Part shown: in pieces, positions 27,988 through 38,308 of the stretch | Position numbering within the stretch: the stretch's first letter is position 1 | How the letters are laid out: each line of letters begins with the position of its first letter | Origin: Aurantiochytrium sp. KH105 | Lineage: Eukaryota; Sar; Bigyra; Thraustochytrida; Thraustochytriidae | Length of the DNA stretch: 64,000 bases | Assembly: GCA_003116975.1 (NCBI GenBank) | Contig: BGKB01000103.1 | Coordinates: forward strand, 1-64,000 | Direction of reading: 5' to 3' | Notes under the pieces: generated by a model | The model's input: only the letters and a program-made list of their open reading frames with translations | Database searches by the model: none | What the model was told of the DNA's origin: nothing | Made by a program: the position numbers and the translations under genes

Positions 27988-30900
27988 TCAACTTTGGAAA
28001 TCTATCAAGCGTTGCTCGTTTCCACAATTCGATCTCCCGTGAGACGCCATCACCTTGCGCACTTGTAATACACCATACTCGTACACCGCACACATTCCGG
28101 CGTCGGGAGCTAAAACTTCCAATCGGGAACGAGTGGCTCCTGTTCCATATTCTATCAACAGCGAACAGTTTACAGTTTCGTTGGCAAGCATAGCATCCGT
28201 CGCGCTAATTTTCACGTCTGAAAGTGGCATGCGGGAGATCAAAGACTCGCCGGGCTCGTCCTCTTCATTTTCCCGAAAGCACTTGCACGCTGACACGGCT
28301 GCATTCAACAGCGTCGCGCTTGGCACTCCGCGTGCCACACGAGTCACCTCCAGGATATCTACGCGCGTTGCTGTTTCCGTTCGTCCCTTCGTTTTGAGCT
28401 CCAGAAAGGAGCAGTCCTTGGCAAGCCGTAATGTCGCTTCGGCAAGCCCGATGGGCCTGCTTGGCTTGCGATGCACATAATGCCAGGTGCTTCCCTGCTG
28501 CATGATGTTGACGGCACGTTCGGCATCCCGCGTCATTTTTCTGTTCTTGATGGAAATTTGATGCAAATCCTGACTCTTGGCGCCAATGGACGAGAAGGAA
28601 CTGCTCCGGGCTGAAAAGATTTCGGACTCCATTGTAGACGACCTCGAACGAAACGGACGCTCCTGCCAGCGATGAGAGACCGAAACGTTCTCTCTGCTGT
28701 GCACACCTTGAGGAGGACTTTGGCCATCCCTCTGCATCAAAAGTTTCCCCTGCTCGTCTGCCGCGTCAGTCTTTGACTCGACATCCTCGGTGCTTGCCTC
28801 TGTGTACACGTCCTCGGTGCCGATTTCGGAGTCAATCTCGTGACCTGCGTCGGCATAAACAGTATGGATGGGACGCTCGGACGGTCGAATGCGAGGCGTT
28901 GCTGCTCCCCGATATCTACGTCCAGCCTCGAGCCGACGGAGACCTGGCTCGAGACGTTCGCGCACGCGGCTTAAACCATAGTCTCTTCTCTGCAGATGAT
29001 CATTAACCTCATCGTTCATTGTGAAGTTGGTCGCCTGGCGCCGCGAGACGTAGTCTAAAACCGCGAGCCATTTGCGCATCACGATGTCGCTTGAAAAGGC
29101 AAGACCAGCCCAACCGTCTCGTCGTGACGTAATCGAAATCTGATACATTCGCGTGACACGATCTGTGCCATTAAAGAGCGGAGCACGTCCCAGTGCCTCT
29201 AACTTGGCACCACATAATGCCGTCTCGAATATAGGCCTCGCTGTCACGCGACCCGTGCTCGACGCATACAGTTTTCCACTAGCCACATCGATCCACAGAA
29301 ACGCCCGCGTCCACTGCGCATGCTTGAATTGTCGCAAAAGAATCCATTCAGGACTCACAGATTCGGGAGCCAAAGGCAAATTTGTTGTTGGAGATGTTTT
29401 CACATTGCTCGGTTTCGCAGGACTCGGCACTGACGCCAGCTCAATGCTCTTCCTGTTGCTGCTTTGTTGTCGCGGCCGCTTTTCCTTTGGTGGCAGTTTC
29501 AAAGGTGGTGGCGAACTTCTTGATTGTCTTGTCACGGATTCTTTTGAGCTTGTTGGGCTCAGCGGAGGCGCCCGCGTAGGCACTGGAACAAGATAGCCCA
29601 TACCAAACTCTCCAAGTTCCTCGCCGGTCGAGATTGGGGTGTCTGGCACTTTGTGCAAAATGACATGACCTCGACCCAAAAGGTCTTCCGCGACCTGCTC
29701 CGTGAGCCTTTCAAGAGCGATGCAGCGCTGACTTGAGGCGATGATGTCTCCGATCGTGGTCGTGGTGGTGGCTGTGGTGGATGTTGGGCTCTTTTGGCCT
29801 GTGACAGCTTGCGATTCGGCGATTCCTGTTGCGTCACCCTCGCAATCACTAAAGTTTTCGGACATGTACCCCTCATCGTTGTCGCCCGTACTCTCGCGCT
29901 CCATGACAGAGTAAGCGTTAACACTGGTCGATGCCTCAAATTTATGCACTTGAGGTGTGCTTTCAATTGCCGAGACCTCGTCCTCGGACATACTCTGCCG
30001 GTGCGACGCCCTATCGTCTCCACTACGGCACGTTTTCCAGTCTTCCATGGCTGAGATCAAGCTCGATCGGCGAGAGTGTTCAGCGCCCTGGACATCCATG
30101 GATTGCGCAAGCGCGTCCATGCATGTTTTGCCAAGCTCGAAAAGCATGCGAGCCGTACGCATTGCGCTTGCACTGCAACGCTCAAGATCACACATCGAAA
30201 CGCGGTCTACGGTTTCTAGAACTTGAGAAGTTGAGTGTCGCACGCCAACTTCCGAGATTGCAATAATGCATCGAGCGGTCTCCATGACGAGCTCAAGGCC
30301 GAGGGCTTGGCTCTCCGTATCTGCTGGGTCCACAAAGCTACCTGTCTTGATGTCAATCATGGCTTCATGAATTGCTGCCAACAGATATCGACACTTTTCA
30401 AGCACGTGCGCATCTATCGCCCCGCTCATACCCTCTCGCACGAGCTTGCTAGCGTTTGCAACCGTTTGCCATGCTTGAGACTCCAAATTGTCATGATTGT
30501 CAATTTCAGAAGTGGCGGAGTTCCTTGCCTGCGGGGCATATTGTGCGGCTTGCCGCGATGCCACATTGTATTCCGAGACGTCAGAGTTGTGATGAGCTTG
30601 GTGAGCTGCGTCCCGATTGTAAAATGGATCTTGCGCTTCTCCCTGCATTTCCTGAAAGTCTACATATTTAGGGCTGCGGCCACTACTACCACCAATTGCG
30701 ACGCGTTCAACCGCTTCCAAGGGCCACTTTGAACCAAGCGTGTTTGTTTCTCGGACAGGATACATTGTGGAGCTGGACTCTGGAATTGGTGGATCTGATA
30801 GTTTCGAAACCACATTTCTTGGGCCTTCGCGGGGTCTTGGGCCATCTAGAGGCACGTCGACTGTCGGGACACTGCTGGTGCGCGAGCGCGTCCGTGTCCG

Positions 30901-32991
30901 CGCGCGAGATCGGCTTGACGAGGCTGTATTTGCGCGAACTCTTGCGCAAAGCCTCTTTGCTTCTGCGTCAAAATCGTCCTTTCCAATAGTCTCGTCTTCC
31001 CCTCCTTCTCTGTCGCTAGACCTTGCGGATCGTTGCTCCAAGAGATCTTGCGACTTGTTCACGCAAGACCTTTGCTCTTTTGCAGAATTTGGCTGCTGTT
31101 CAACATACGGAACGATGTCGTTGCTGCGCACTGCACGCTCGCCGAAAAGCGTTTTTCGATCATGTTCGGTTGCACCCATGATCGGGTTTCTTTCGCAATC
31201 CTCGGACGTTCCCTCTTCGTCTTCCTCTTCGTCTTCTTCATCTTCATCTTCATCGTCTTCTTCATATTCATCTTCATCGTCGTCATCGCTGCTACCTTCT
31301 TCACTTCCTTCGTGATGAAGCCTTTCTGCATTTATGTCTTCGCAATTATCTCCTTCAGCATCAGAACCAAGGTCGCTGCGCGACTCTTCGTCGACTGTCC
31401 CGAGATCTGTTCCCATTTCGAACTCGCTGTCCACTTCACAGGGCGTCGTCTCATCCTCATCTTCAGCAAAAGGGCGACGAGGCGAGGCGATCTTGGGCTG
31501 CCCAGCTGCATCAGATGCAATATCGTCCTCTGAGGGTGGATGCTCGTTTGCGAAGTGTGCAAGAGAATCTCCTGCATCATTGTCCAGAAAACGAGTCTCA
31601 ACTGGGAGCGGCACCCAATCGAAAAAGCTGGAAAGAGTTGATCTGGGAATGAGAAAGCGGTCGACAAGTGAACGGCCCGTCATGCTTCGCAAGGAAATGG
31701 TGACGGCCGCCATTTGCTCTGCGGTCTCGGCCTGGAGAGCAGTTGCTCCCGCATCCTCGATCGACTGTTCTTCAAGACTTGCGATATTCTTGAAGGGAAC
31801 CAGGACTTGGGCTTGGGCCGCAGTGTGGTACTGCAGAGACCACAGCTGGCGAGCAGCATCGTAAACAATTCTGCAAAATCGACGTTTCCAGCGCGGCGAT
31901 ACACCGAAAAGAGCGCCAGTCGCGATCGAACGCTTGAAAAGAAAGCCTTGGACAAGACACACGGGCACCCCGGCCGCCTCGAAGTCATGATTGTCCCCGC
32001 GCGATGCATCGAACGCTGAAGCAAAGGAAATGTTCTCCATCCATGAGCGTCGCTCCCGTTCTGATCTGGCGGCAAGGAGAATTTTGCTGTTGTTAAGCGC
32101 TGGCAGGCGCAACTCCATTCCGAGAAACGTCTGACTCGGACTCTGCTTCTGCAAAGTCTTGAGTGCAGAGGCAGCGCTATTTCCTGTCGGGAGCGAGACT
32201 CGAGCTCCTGCCAAGCTAGCGTCTTGACGAAGCTGTCCAACCTCATAAAAGGCAATGGCGCGTTTTTGCACGCTGACAATGCTCGGTGTCCACTGACCTG
32301 TCTGAGGATTGTGTGCAGTGCAGAGTTCGACACCCTGTTCCTCCTTGCCACCGTCAATCCATGAAGTGGGACTGCGTGCACCTGCTGGAGATCCTAATGC
32401 AGACCGTGGTGAACCAGCCGCAAACCCTCCGCCAACAGTAGCTGCCGAAGATGGCGGCGAAATGTATACCTTTTCCTCGTCGTCAAAATCCAGAGGCCCA
32501 TCTTGCGCAGATGCCGCAACGTTCTCTCTTTGAGTGGACTTTCTGGTTTCCCAAGCAGAGCAAGTCGCACGCTCCTGAAGAACTCGCGTCATGAAGTTGA
32601 TGTCCATCTCAAGCAACACTTTCCGTGCGGCATCAACGCAAGAAAGAAGCTCGCGTTTCAGATTTGAGCGGGCTACTTCAAGCTCTGCAAGGGACAACTC
32701 GCGCGCTTCGCCGCGGCGAAATCGAGCTTCCGCCACGAGGCGCAAAATCGTTTCCTGGACTTTCTCCGTTTGCCTGGCGTCTGCGGACGAAATACCCAAG
32801 CTTTGCAGCAGCTCACGGGCGATTGGGTCCGTATCAAAGTCGACGTTTGCATCATGATCGAGCGGAGACTCTGCTTCCGCAGAGCTCGCCTTTCCACGCC
32901 CGTCTAGTACGGCATTGAGCTTTAGAGCCGCTCTTGCTTCTGGCTGTTTACCTGACAGTGAGTCCCGCGGGGCGGGGTGCCGCCTTGACAT
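27988..32991 (-). CDS. Large multi-PH-domain protein
   Basis: A 1,667-residue protein without membrane segments. A helical N-terminus (about 50-130) is followed by a PH-like domain (about 225-335, ending in the typical helix with SWMENI). A second PH domain follows (about 350-470, with WKRRF in the first strands). A long disordered region has an extreme Asp/Glu tract (about 555-600). A helical block lies at about 880-1010 and a third PH domain at about 1210-1310 (QWTRAFLW ... RKWLAVL). A C-terminal PH-like segment (about 1500-1650) contains EVTRVARGVPS, resembling the PH domains of phospholipase C. No catalytic domain is seen. A role as phosphoinositide-binding scaffold is inferred. The ATG at 32991 is the first in frame. 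Confidence 0.7.
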   Translation of the reverse strand: MSRRHPAPRDSLSGKQPEARAALKLNAVLDGRGKASSAEAESPLDHDANVDFDTDPIARELLQSLGISSADARQTEKVQETILRLVAEARFRRGEARELSLAELEVARSNLKRELLSCVDAARKVLLEMDINFMTRVLQERATCSAWETRKSTQRENVAASAQDGPLDFDDEEKVYISPPSSAATVGGGFAAGSPRSALGSPAGARSPTSWIDGGKEEQGVELCTAHNPQTGQWTPSIVSVQKRAIAFYEVGQLRQDASLAGARVSLPTGNSAASALKTLQKQSPSQTFLGMELRLPALNNSKILLAARSERERRSWMENISFASAFDASRGDNHDFEAAGVPVCLVQGFLFKRSIATGALFGVSPRWKRRFCRIVYDAARQLWSLQYHTAAQAQVLVPFKNIASLEEQSIEDAGATALQAETAEQMAAVTISLRSMTGRSLVDRFLIPRSTLSSFFDWVPLPVETRFLDNDAGDSLAHFANEHPPSEDDIASDAAGQPKIASPRRPFAEDEDETTPCEVDSEFEMGTDLGTVDEESRSDLGSDAEGDNCEDINAERLHHEGSEEGSSDDDDEDEYEEDDEDEDEEDEEEDEEGTSEDCERNPIMGATEHDRKTLFGERAVRSNDIVPYVEQQPNSAKEQRSCVNKSQDLLEQRSARSSDREGGEDETIGKDDFDAEAKRLCARVRANTASSSRSRARTRTRSRTSSVPTVDVPLDGPRPREGPRNVVSKLSDPPIPESSSTMYPVRETNTLGSKWPLEAVERVAIGGSSGRSPKYVDFQEMQGEAQDPFYNRDAAHQAHHNSDVSEYNVASRQAAQYAPQARNSATSEIDNHDNLESQAWQTVANASKLVREGMSGAIDAHVLEKCRYLLAAIHEAMIDIKTGSFVDPADTESQALGLELVMETARCIIAISEVGVRHSTSQVLETVDRVSMCDLERCSASAMRTARMLFELGKTCMDALAQSMDVQGAEHSRRSSLISAMEDWKTCRSGDDRASHRQSMSEDEVSAIESTPQVHKFEASTSVNAYSVMERESTGDNDEGYMSENFSDCEGDATGIAESQAVTGQKSPTSTTATTTTTIGDIIASSQRCIALERLTEQVAEDLLGRGHVILHKVPDTPISTGEELGEFGMGYLVPVPTRAPPLSPTSSKESVTRQSRSSPPPLKLPPKEKRPRQQSSNRKSIELASVPSPAKPSNVKTSPTTNLPLAPESVSPEWILLRQFKHAQWTRAFLWIDVASGKLYASSTGRVTARPIFETALCGAKLEALGRAPLFNGTDRVTRMYQISITSRRDGWAGLAFSSDIVMRKWLAVLDYVSRRQATNFTMNDEVNDHLQRRDYGLSRVRERLEPGLRRLEAGRRYRGAATPRIRPSERPIHTVYADAGHEIDSEIGTEDVYTEASTEDVESKTDAADEQGKLLMQRDGQSPPQGVHSRENVSVSHRWQERPFRSRSSTMESEIFSARSSSFSSIGAKSQDLHQISIKNRKMTRDAERAVNIMQQGSTWHYVHRKPSRPIGLAEATLRLAKDCSFLELKTKGRTETATRVDILEVTRVARGVPSATLLNAAVSACKCFRENEEDEPGESLISRMPLSDVKISATDAMLANETVNCSLLIEYGTGATRSRLEVLAPDAGMCAVYEYGVLQVRKVMASHGRSNCGNEQRLIDFQS

Positions 32992-33842
32992 CTACTCGCC
33001 TTCGTTCTCACCTCCCAGCACCACCTTGCCTTCTTCGAGAGAAGAAAGCCGCTGCCGCCGCGGTCTCTGTTGCAGCCGAGCGAGCGCTTTCTTCAAAGCG
33101 TCTGCGACCCTCGCTCGTGCCCTCGTCAGGCCGCCGTCCACCAGGCCGACCACGGCCCCCAGCCTTTGCTCGGCGCCGTGCAGTGTCGGGCGTTTCGTGT
33201 TTGAGATGCCCTCACTGCGATGGGACGAAAGAGAAGGAAAAAAGAAAAAGAAAAGTTTTAGAGGCAGCGGAACGCAAGTCCACGCGACGCACGAAGGAAG
33301 TATAAACTTATCCGTTTTTGGTCTTGTGAGAACTTGAACTCCGAGTTGCAGGGCCGTCAATGCCAGATATTTGGTGCTCTGCTAGACGAGTCAAGAAGAG
33401 TTCGATTACTGTGTAGATTAACATAGTGTTAAAGCCAAGACATTAAGGGCACAAGTCGCCCAAAGAGAGGTGGCGTGGGCGGAAAATAGACTTCCGACTC
33501 AGATGGCTCTCTCTAAGAATTAGACAAGCTGACCTCGAGGAACACTTGTTCACGAGGAGTCCACGGCCCGATTGTATTTGTTCGCTTGCTTGCTTGTTTG
33601 CCTGCTTTCCTTGCTTGCTAGCGTGCTTGCGAGTTGAGGGCAACTGTGAGAGCAGTGCGCTGCAAAGACAAGGTGACCGCTGCTGCTACAAGCAACCCAA
33701 ACTTTATACGTGCTGATCGAAAAACCACGGCCGTGGTGGCGGAGCGCTCGCGCACTCGTTGCGCCTGCCGTGTTGCGAGAGGCTCAACCCTTCGAACCTA
33801 ACAGGAGGGCAGTTCTCGCGCAATATTGCGCGGACGCAACCA
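32992..33842. promoter_or_regulatory. Divergent spacer between PH-protein and Ala-rich-protein genes
   Basis: GC-rich close to the PH gene, then AT-richer. A (CTTG)n-like tract at 33584-33625 lies upstream of the plus-strand gene. No RNA gene or credible ORF is seen. Confidence 0.45.
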
Positions 33843-36800
33843 ATGAAGGTTCTTGCGTCTGCGCGTCGAGAAGATGCTGGCAGCAAGCTCGACATGTACA
33901 TGACGGAGCTAAGCGCAATCGAATCCGAGCTCGAGGCGACAGAGGCGAGTCTAGGTGGTCCTAAGCGAACGACCCGAAAGACGCCCCGCAATACCGAAAA
34001 CCGACGAAGCAAAGGGAAACGCAAAATTCACCCGGCACCCCAACCGAGTCAAATGATGATGCCTCACCTCGAGTCTGCACTCGGAAAAGACAAGGAACGG
34101 TCCTTGCGATGCAATGCAAGTAAACCTTCGATCGCTTCCAGCGACGCCGGCAATCTCGTGGACGATGATCTTGTTGAACTTGCAGAAACAGCTGCTCCAG
34201 AGCCAGAAAGCAATGAGACAGCAAAGCGCATAACCGAGTCAACACGCGTGCGTTCGCCCGCTCGAAGGTCCTCGCGAAGACCTTCCCCAGGCAAACCTCA
34301 ACCCTCTATTAGCAAGTCTCCTGAGTCAACAAGAGACGAGCTCAAACGGCTGAAAATGCGGCAAGCGGCACTTGACGCCGAGGCACGCGCACATGCAGAC
34401 GCAATTCGCGCAGAGCAGCGTAAGACAGACAAAATTCATCGGGAACGTCGCGCAAGCCGCGAGATCGCCCGAAAAGTCGAAGCGAATCGCAGGTTCAAAG
34501 CATCACTACAGCTGCACGCCTCTAGTTTCAGGTCCACATCCTCCAGCTCGAGCACGGGAACAAGTTCAGGAACGAGCACAACTTCCAGAGCGGGTGGCTC
34601 GCCTTCTTCTGCTCTAGATGTTGTTCAAGCAAGTAGCGAAAAAAAGAGCTCGCGCTTGCGACCCAAGTCTGCACGCCGACCCAAGCCTTCGTGCAACAAA
34701 GGCGAAGGGGAGTCGCGTCGACCAGCAACCGCGTCAGAGACTCACACGAAGAAGTCATCTCACAAGCAGCAACACAAGCAGCAACACCAGAAACAAGCAC
34801 GCACAACACCTACAAGTGCACAGGTACGACCTTTGATTCAGCAACAAACGGATTCGCAGTGGACCAAGCAAGAACAACCAGCGTGGAAAAAGACCTGGGA
34901 CATTCTCGAGCATGGGTCGGCAAGCCCCCGCGCCAGACCAAGATCTTCACGCTCAGCAGGATCATCTATCTCCTTTCAGAGTTCGCGCTCGAGCGGAGGA
35001 AGTGAAATGGAGTCTGCACAGCCCTTGAGTGACAGAAGCGAAGCCACAGACTTTGGTCCACGCTCAAGCGAGACTACGGGCACCGAACTCGACGCATACA
35101 GCACAATCGACCGCAAAAGTATCTCAGGCGATAGCAATGAGTCTGCACCCGAGGGGCCTGTGCATGAGAAAAAGCAATGCGCAAAATCAAGCGAAACGGC
35201 GCCGCTTGGAGGAGGAGATGATGAAGACGATGCGGACGAAAACATCCTGGGAGAACACCAGGATCCAAGCATTAAAGTCAAGACGATGGACTCCATCGAG
35301 CGGAAGAACGAAGACATTCCAATCGAAATAAAAGCAGCGAATACTTCAGCATCGCCAAGCAGAAAGGACGTTCCCGAAGGAGCTCAAGAAGAAGTATGGC
35401 AAGAAAAGGGAACATTTCCAGAAGGAGAAATTGAGAGAGATGAAGGCGAAAGTGATAGTGAGAAAAGAGATGCAGAAGAAGAAGAAGAAAAAAAAGAAGA
35501 AGACAAAGAAAAAGGATTCGTGAACGAAGTGAACGAGCAATACGAAGACGCGAACAAGACCAACGAGGATGACATTATCGCCCAAAGGGAAGAAAATAAT
35601 CACAAAAAAGTACAGGCGACTCGCCTGCAGCAAGAAAGGCAATCTCTTGCATCACAGCCAGACGCATCTCTTGCCGCAGCGCTCGTCGCTCTTTCAGAAG
35701 CTGAAAGAACCGTTTGTCAGGGTCAAAATACCCAGAGTTCGCTTAAAAGCCCGTCTTGCAATGGAAAAGTGGATAAAATACGAAGTGAATTGTACGGAAG
35801 TGAGTGGAGGGCCACCTTTCCTGACTTTCAGTCGTGCACATCACGAATCTGCCAAGACCTGGATGAGCTTACAATTCAAATGGGACGAAAAATGCAGTTT
35901 GTGGCCTGGGACGATTCTTTGGAGGATGAGTATCAGAGCCTCTTTGGCACGAAAGACGGTCAAGCAAGGCAAATGGACGCAAATGGAGGAACCGTTGCCG
36001 CAGCAGCGAGTGCGGCAGCAGAAGGCGCTGCCGCCGCGGTCGTGGCTGCAAAAGGGGCAGCAGACGCTGCACGTGGGGCTGCCGCGGCTGCAAAAGGCGC
36101 AGCTTCTGCCGCTGACGCTGTCACTGCTCTTGCAGATGATCTAAGAGTTGCTGCTGAGGCAGCAAATCTTCGGTGGGGAGTGGAGCTACAGCACCAAAGC
36201 GCAAGGATTGAAAAAGGAGAGGATCCTCATGGCACTGGCAGTGTTGCTGAACAAGCTGATCACGCCATGAAACATACACAGGAGATGGCTTTGAGCGAAA
36301 ATGCCAATGACGCAACCGTGACACGCACACGACTTGCAGAGTCAGAATTTTTACAGCAAATAGCAAATGAGGAAGCAAAACAGATTGTGGAAGACACAGA
36401 GGCCTTTGCAACAGCAAACGTAAAAGAGAATGACGCGGAGCAGAAGCACACGGAAGAAAAGCTTAACGATGGCTCTCCGCAAAACGTCGAGAAGAAAGAT
36501 TCGTCGACTTATTCCACGCCAGTGGCGGCCTCGGGCGACCTCCAAGCTAACTCTGACGAGCTCGAGCGCAATACTGGCGATATGGAAGTGGCTCCCAAAG
36601 CGGACGGTGACAAGCCCGTCCATAGTGTGGAAGCTACAGACGAGGTCGCGACAATACCAAATGCTTCGGTGAAGCATACAGACACCCAAAACGACGAAGG
36701 TTCCAGTTCAACAATGGTGGGCAGTACGTCAAACGCGGACGGAGGGTCGCCCACCGCGAAGGATGCTGAAGTGCCCCGCAGGCGAAAGACCTTGTGGTGA
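33843..36800 (+). CDS. Low-complexity, Ala-rich helical protein of unknown function
   Basis: A 985-residue protein. The first ATG (33843) is chosen over an upstream TTG in the same open frame. A short helical start (about 20-45) is followed by long Ser/Arg/Lys-rich disorder. Helical Arg/Glu-rich segments follow (about 180-245), then Gln/His repeats, then an acidic Glu/Lys region (about 500-600). A small globular-looking segment with WRATFPDFQSCTSR lies near 655-720. An Ala-rich helix of AAAKGAA-type units (about 720-790) precedes a polar tail ending RRRKTLW. No known domain is recognised. The Ala-rich block is probably one long helix. The 3' end converges on cereblon with only 71 bases between them. 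Confidence 0.6.
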   Translation: MKVLASARREDAGSKLDMYMTELSAIESELEATEASLGGPKRTTRKTPRNTENRRSKGKRKIHPAPQPSQMMMPHLESALGKDKERSLRCNASKPSIASSDAGNLVDDDLVELAETAAPEPESNETAKRITESTRVRSPARRSSRRPSPGKPQPSISKSPESTRDELKRLKMRQAALDAEARAHADAIRAEQRKTDKIHRERRASREIARKVEANRRFKASLQLHASSFRSTSSSSSTGTSSGTSTTSRAGGSPSSALDVVQASSEKKSSRLRPKSARRPKPSCNKGEGESRRPATASETHTKKSSHKQQHKQQHQKQARTTPTSAQVRPLIQQQTDSQWTKQEQPAWKKTWDILEHGSASPRARPRSSRSAGSSISFQSSRSSGGSEMESAQPLSDRSEATDFGPRSSETTGTELDAYSTIDRKSISGDSNESAPEGPVHEKKQCAKSSETAPLGGGDDEDDADENILGEHQDPSIKVKTMDSIERKNEDIPIEIKAANTSASPSRKDVPEGAQEEVWQEKGTFPEGEIERDEGESDSEKRDAEEEEEKKEEDKEKGFVNEVNEQYEDANKTNEDDIIAQREENNHKKVQATRLQQERQSLASQPDASLAAALVALSEAERTVCQGQNTQSSLKSPSCNGKVDKIRSELYGSEWRATFPDFQSCTSRICQDLDELTIQMGRKMQFVAWDDSLEDEYQSLFGTKDGQARQMDANGGTVAAAASAAAEGAAAAVVAAKGAADAARGAAAAAKGAASAADAVTALADDLRVAAEAANLRWGVELQHQSARIEKGEDPHGTGSVAEQADHAMKHTQEMALSENANDATVTRTRLAESEFLQQIANEEAKQIVEDTEAFATANVKENDAEQKHTEEKLNDGSPQNVEKKDSSTYSTPVAASGDLQANSDELERNTGDMEVAPKADGDKPVHSVEATDEVATIPNASVKHTDTQNDEGSSSTMVGSTSNADGGSPTAKDAEVPRRRKTLW

Positions 36801-36871
36801 TCCTCGTGTATGTCGTTTTCGTTTCCTGTTCCCTGTTTTACCTAAAACCCTTTTAAAAATGTATTGCGATT

Positions 36872-38308
36872 TCAAAGCCAGTGACGCCCAGGTAGATTGG
36901 TGGTCAGCACGGAGCGCAAGAGGCCAAAGAATTCGCGCGGAATGCACGAAGTGTCAACAGCCTCGTACTTCCAGCCAATGTGAAACTCACACTGGTAGCA
37001 ATAAATACAAGTCCACGCGTACCCAGGAAAGTAGGTGTGCTCCAAAACTGGAGCGCCCCGTGATCGAGCGTCTGGGACTTTATCGAGTGTGAGTAGCTGG
37101 TGCGTGCACCCGAATGCGTTCATGTACGAGCCAGCAGCGCCTACTTCCGACATGGAAATGACGTTGGCAGTGGTTGCGAGCGCGGCGTTACAGAATGCAC
37201 AGGAAAGGGTTTCCTCCACGCCCGTAACAAATTTGAGAATTTCGAGGAGACGATGCTCTGTTGAATTGAGCTCTAGCAGCGCGCGAACTGTGCGCATATC
37301 AAGTGGTAAATTCCGCGCAAGCCAAAAAGAAAACTTCTCTGTTTCCATCCGAGTGCGAGGGAGAACAAAATTCTCGGCCAGATCCTCCTTGCCAAAGGGA
37401 CGGAGAAGGCGACTTCCAGACGCCACGATTCGTGCACATAGCGACACTGGATCAAACGCTTGCCGCACAAAGTCGGGAATACTCGTTGCAGTAAAAGGAA
37501 TGCGTGTTAGAGAGCCGCTTCCTTCGTCGGGAAGAACACGGATGCGCGCGATGGCGTGGAAGAGACCGCTCGTGGGCTCGAGCGCGACAATCTTGAAGCG
37601 CGCTGCGCCGAAAATTGTCACATCTGCCCAGCCATGACTGCCGTCGTCTACATCGTCTATATCTCCCTCATTCGAATCGCGCGAGGCGTGCCTTGATGGG
37701 GCACAGGACACCACCGACTCCAGGCGAGCCAGCGTCCCCACTCTGCCAATGAGTGCACTGTCTGCTCCTCGAGAATGTCCGCACTCAAGGTGGCCCACCA
37801 GCCTTGGAAATCGAATTTGCTCTGTAATTGTGACAAGAGATGAATCCTCTAAGCCGTTGGTTAATTCACGAGAAAACTCTGATGATATTCGAATTGGCAT
37901 GGCTTCGGATGGCATGAGCAGGATCTTAAGGAAAAGCAGTACGCAGGCGACGATCTCGCACCCGGGTTCTGGAATTTCCGCTTGTTTGCCCCTTCCAAGA
38001 CCAGCACTGGACCTGGCTTGCCAACACGGCCAGTCCTGGTCCGTGTCGCCGCCACTTTGTGGATCCTCGGCGAGGTCTGAAGGGTCTTGCACGCTCTCGA
38101 CCTCCATGGCTGTTTGCGTGCCGTCTTGTGCTTCGATTCTCCCTGGAGCCTGATCCACGTTCGCTGTTTCCGAAGACTGATTCGTGCGCTCGAGGTCATT
38201 TGAAAGCGCAACGAGAAGGCCGTTTTCTTCTTCTTCTTCTTCTTCTTCTTCGCCGCCGCGGCCCCTCGCCGCGTCCCGAAGCGACGTCCGTTCTCCGTTT
38301 TCCTCCAT
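36872..38308 (-). CDS. CRBN: Cereblon (CRL4 substrate receptor)
   Basis: A 478-residue protein. An acidic disordered N-terminus is followed by a Lon N-terminal-like domain (about 130-330, with LIGRVGTLARLES and FGAARFKIV) and a C-terminal CULT domain (about 365-470). Zinc ligands are present as CAFC and CYQC. The ligand-pocket region reads HTYFPGYAW...HIGWKY: compared with human cereblon, His378, Trp386 and Trp400 are kept, but the Trp380 position is Tyr and Phe402 is Tyr. Asn351 is kept and Pro352 is Ala. Cereblon recruits substrates to the DDB1-CUL4 ubiquitin ligase. The open frame extends to a GTG at 38461, but the first ATG is 38308. Confidence 0.9.
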   Translation of the reverse strand: MEENGERTSLRDAARGRGGEEEEEEEEENGLLVALSNDLERTNQSSETANVDQAPGRIEAQDGTQTAMEVESVQDPSDLAEDPQSGGDTDQDWPCWQARSSAGLGRGKQAEIPEPGCEIVACVLLFLKILLMPSEAMPIRISSEFSRELTNGLEDSSLVTITEQIRFPRLVGHLECGHSRGADSALIGRVGTLARLESVVSCAPSRHASRDSNEGDIDDVDDGSHGWADVTIFGAARFKIVALEPTSGLFHAIARIRVLPDEGSGSLTRIPFTATSIPDFVRQAFDPVSLCARIVASGSRLLRPFGKEDLAENFVLPRTRMETEKFSFWLARNLPLDMRTVRALLELNSTEHRLLEILKFVTGVEETLSCAFCNAALATTANVISMSEVGAAGSYMNAFGCTHQLLTLDKVPDARSRGAPVLEHTYFPGYAWTCIYCYQCEFHIGWKYEAVDTSCIPREFFGLLRSVLTTNLPGRHWL

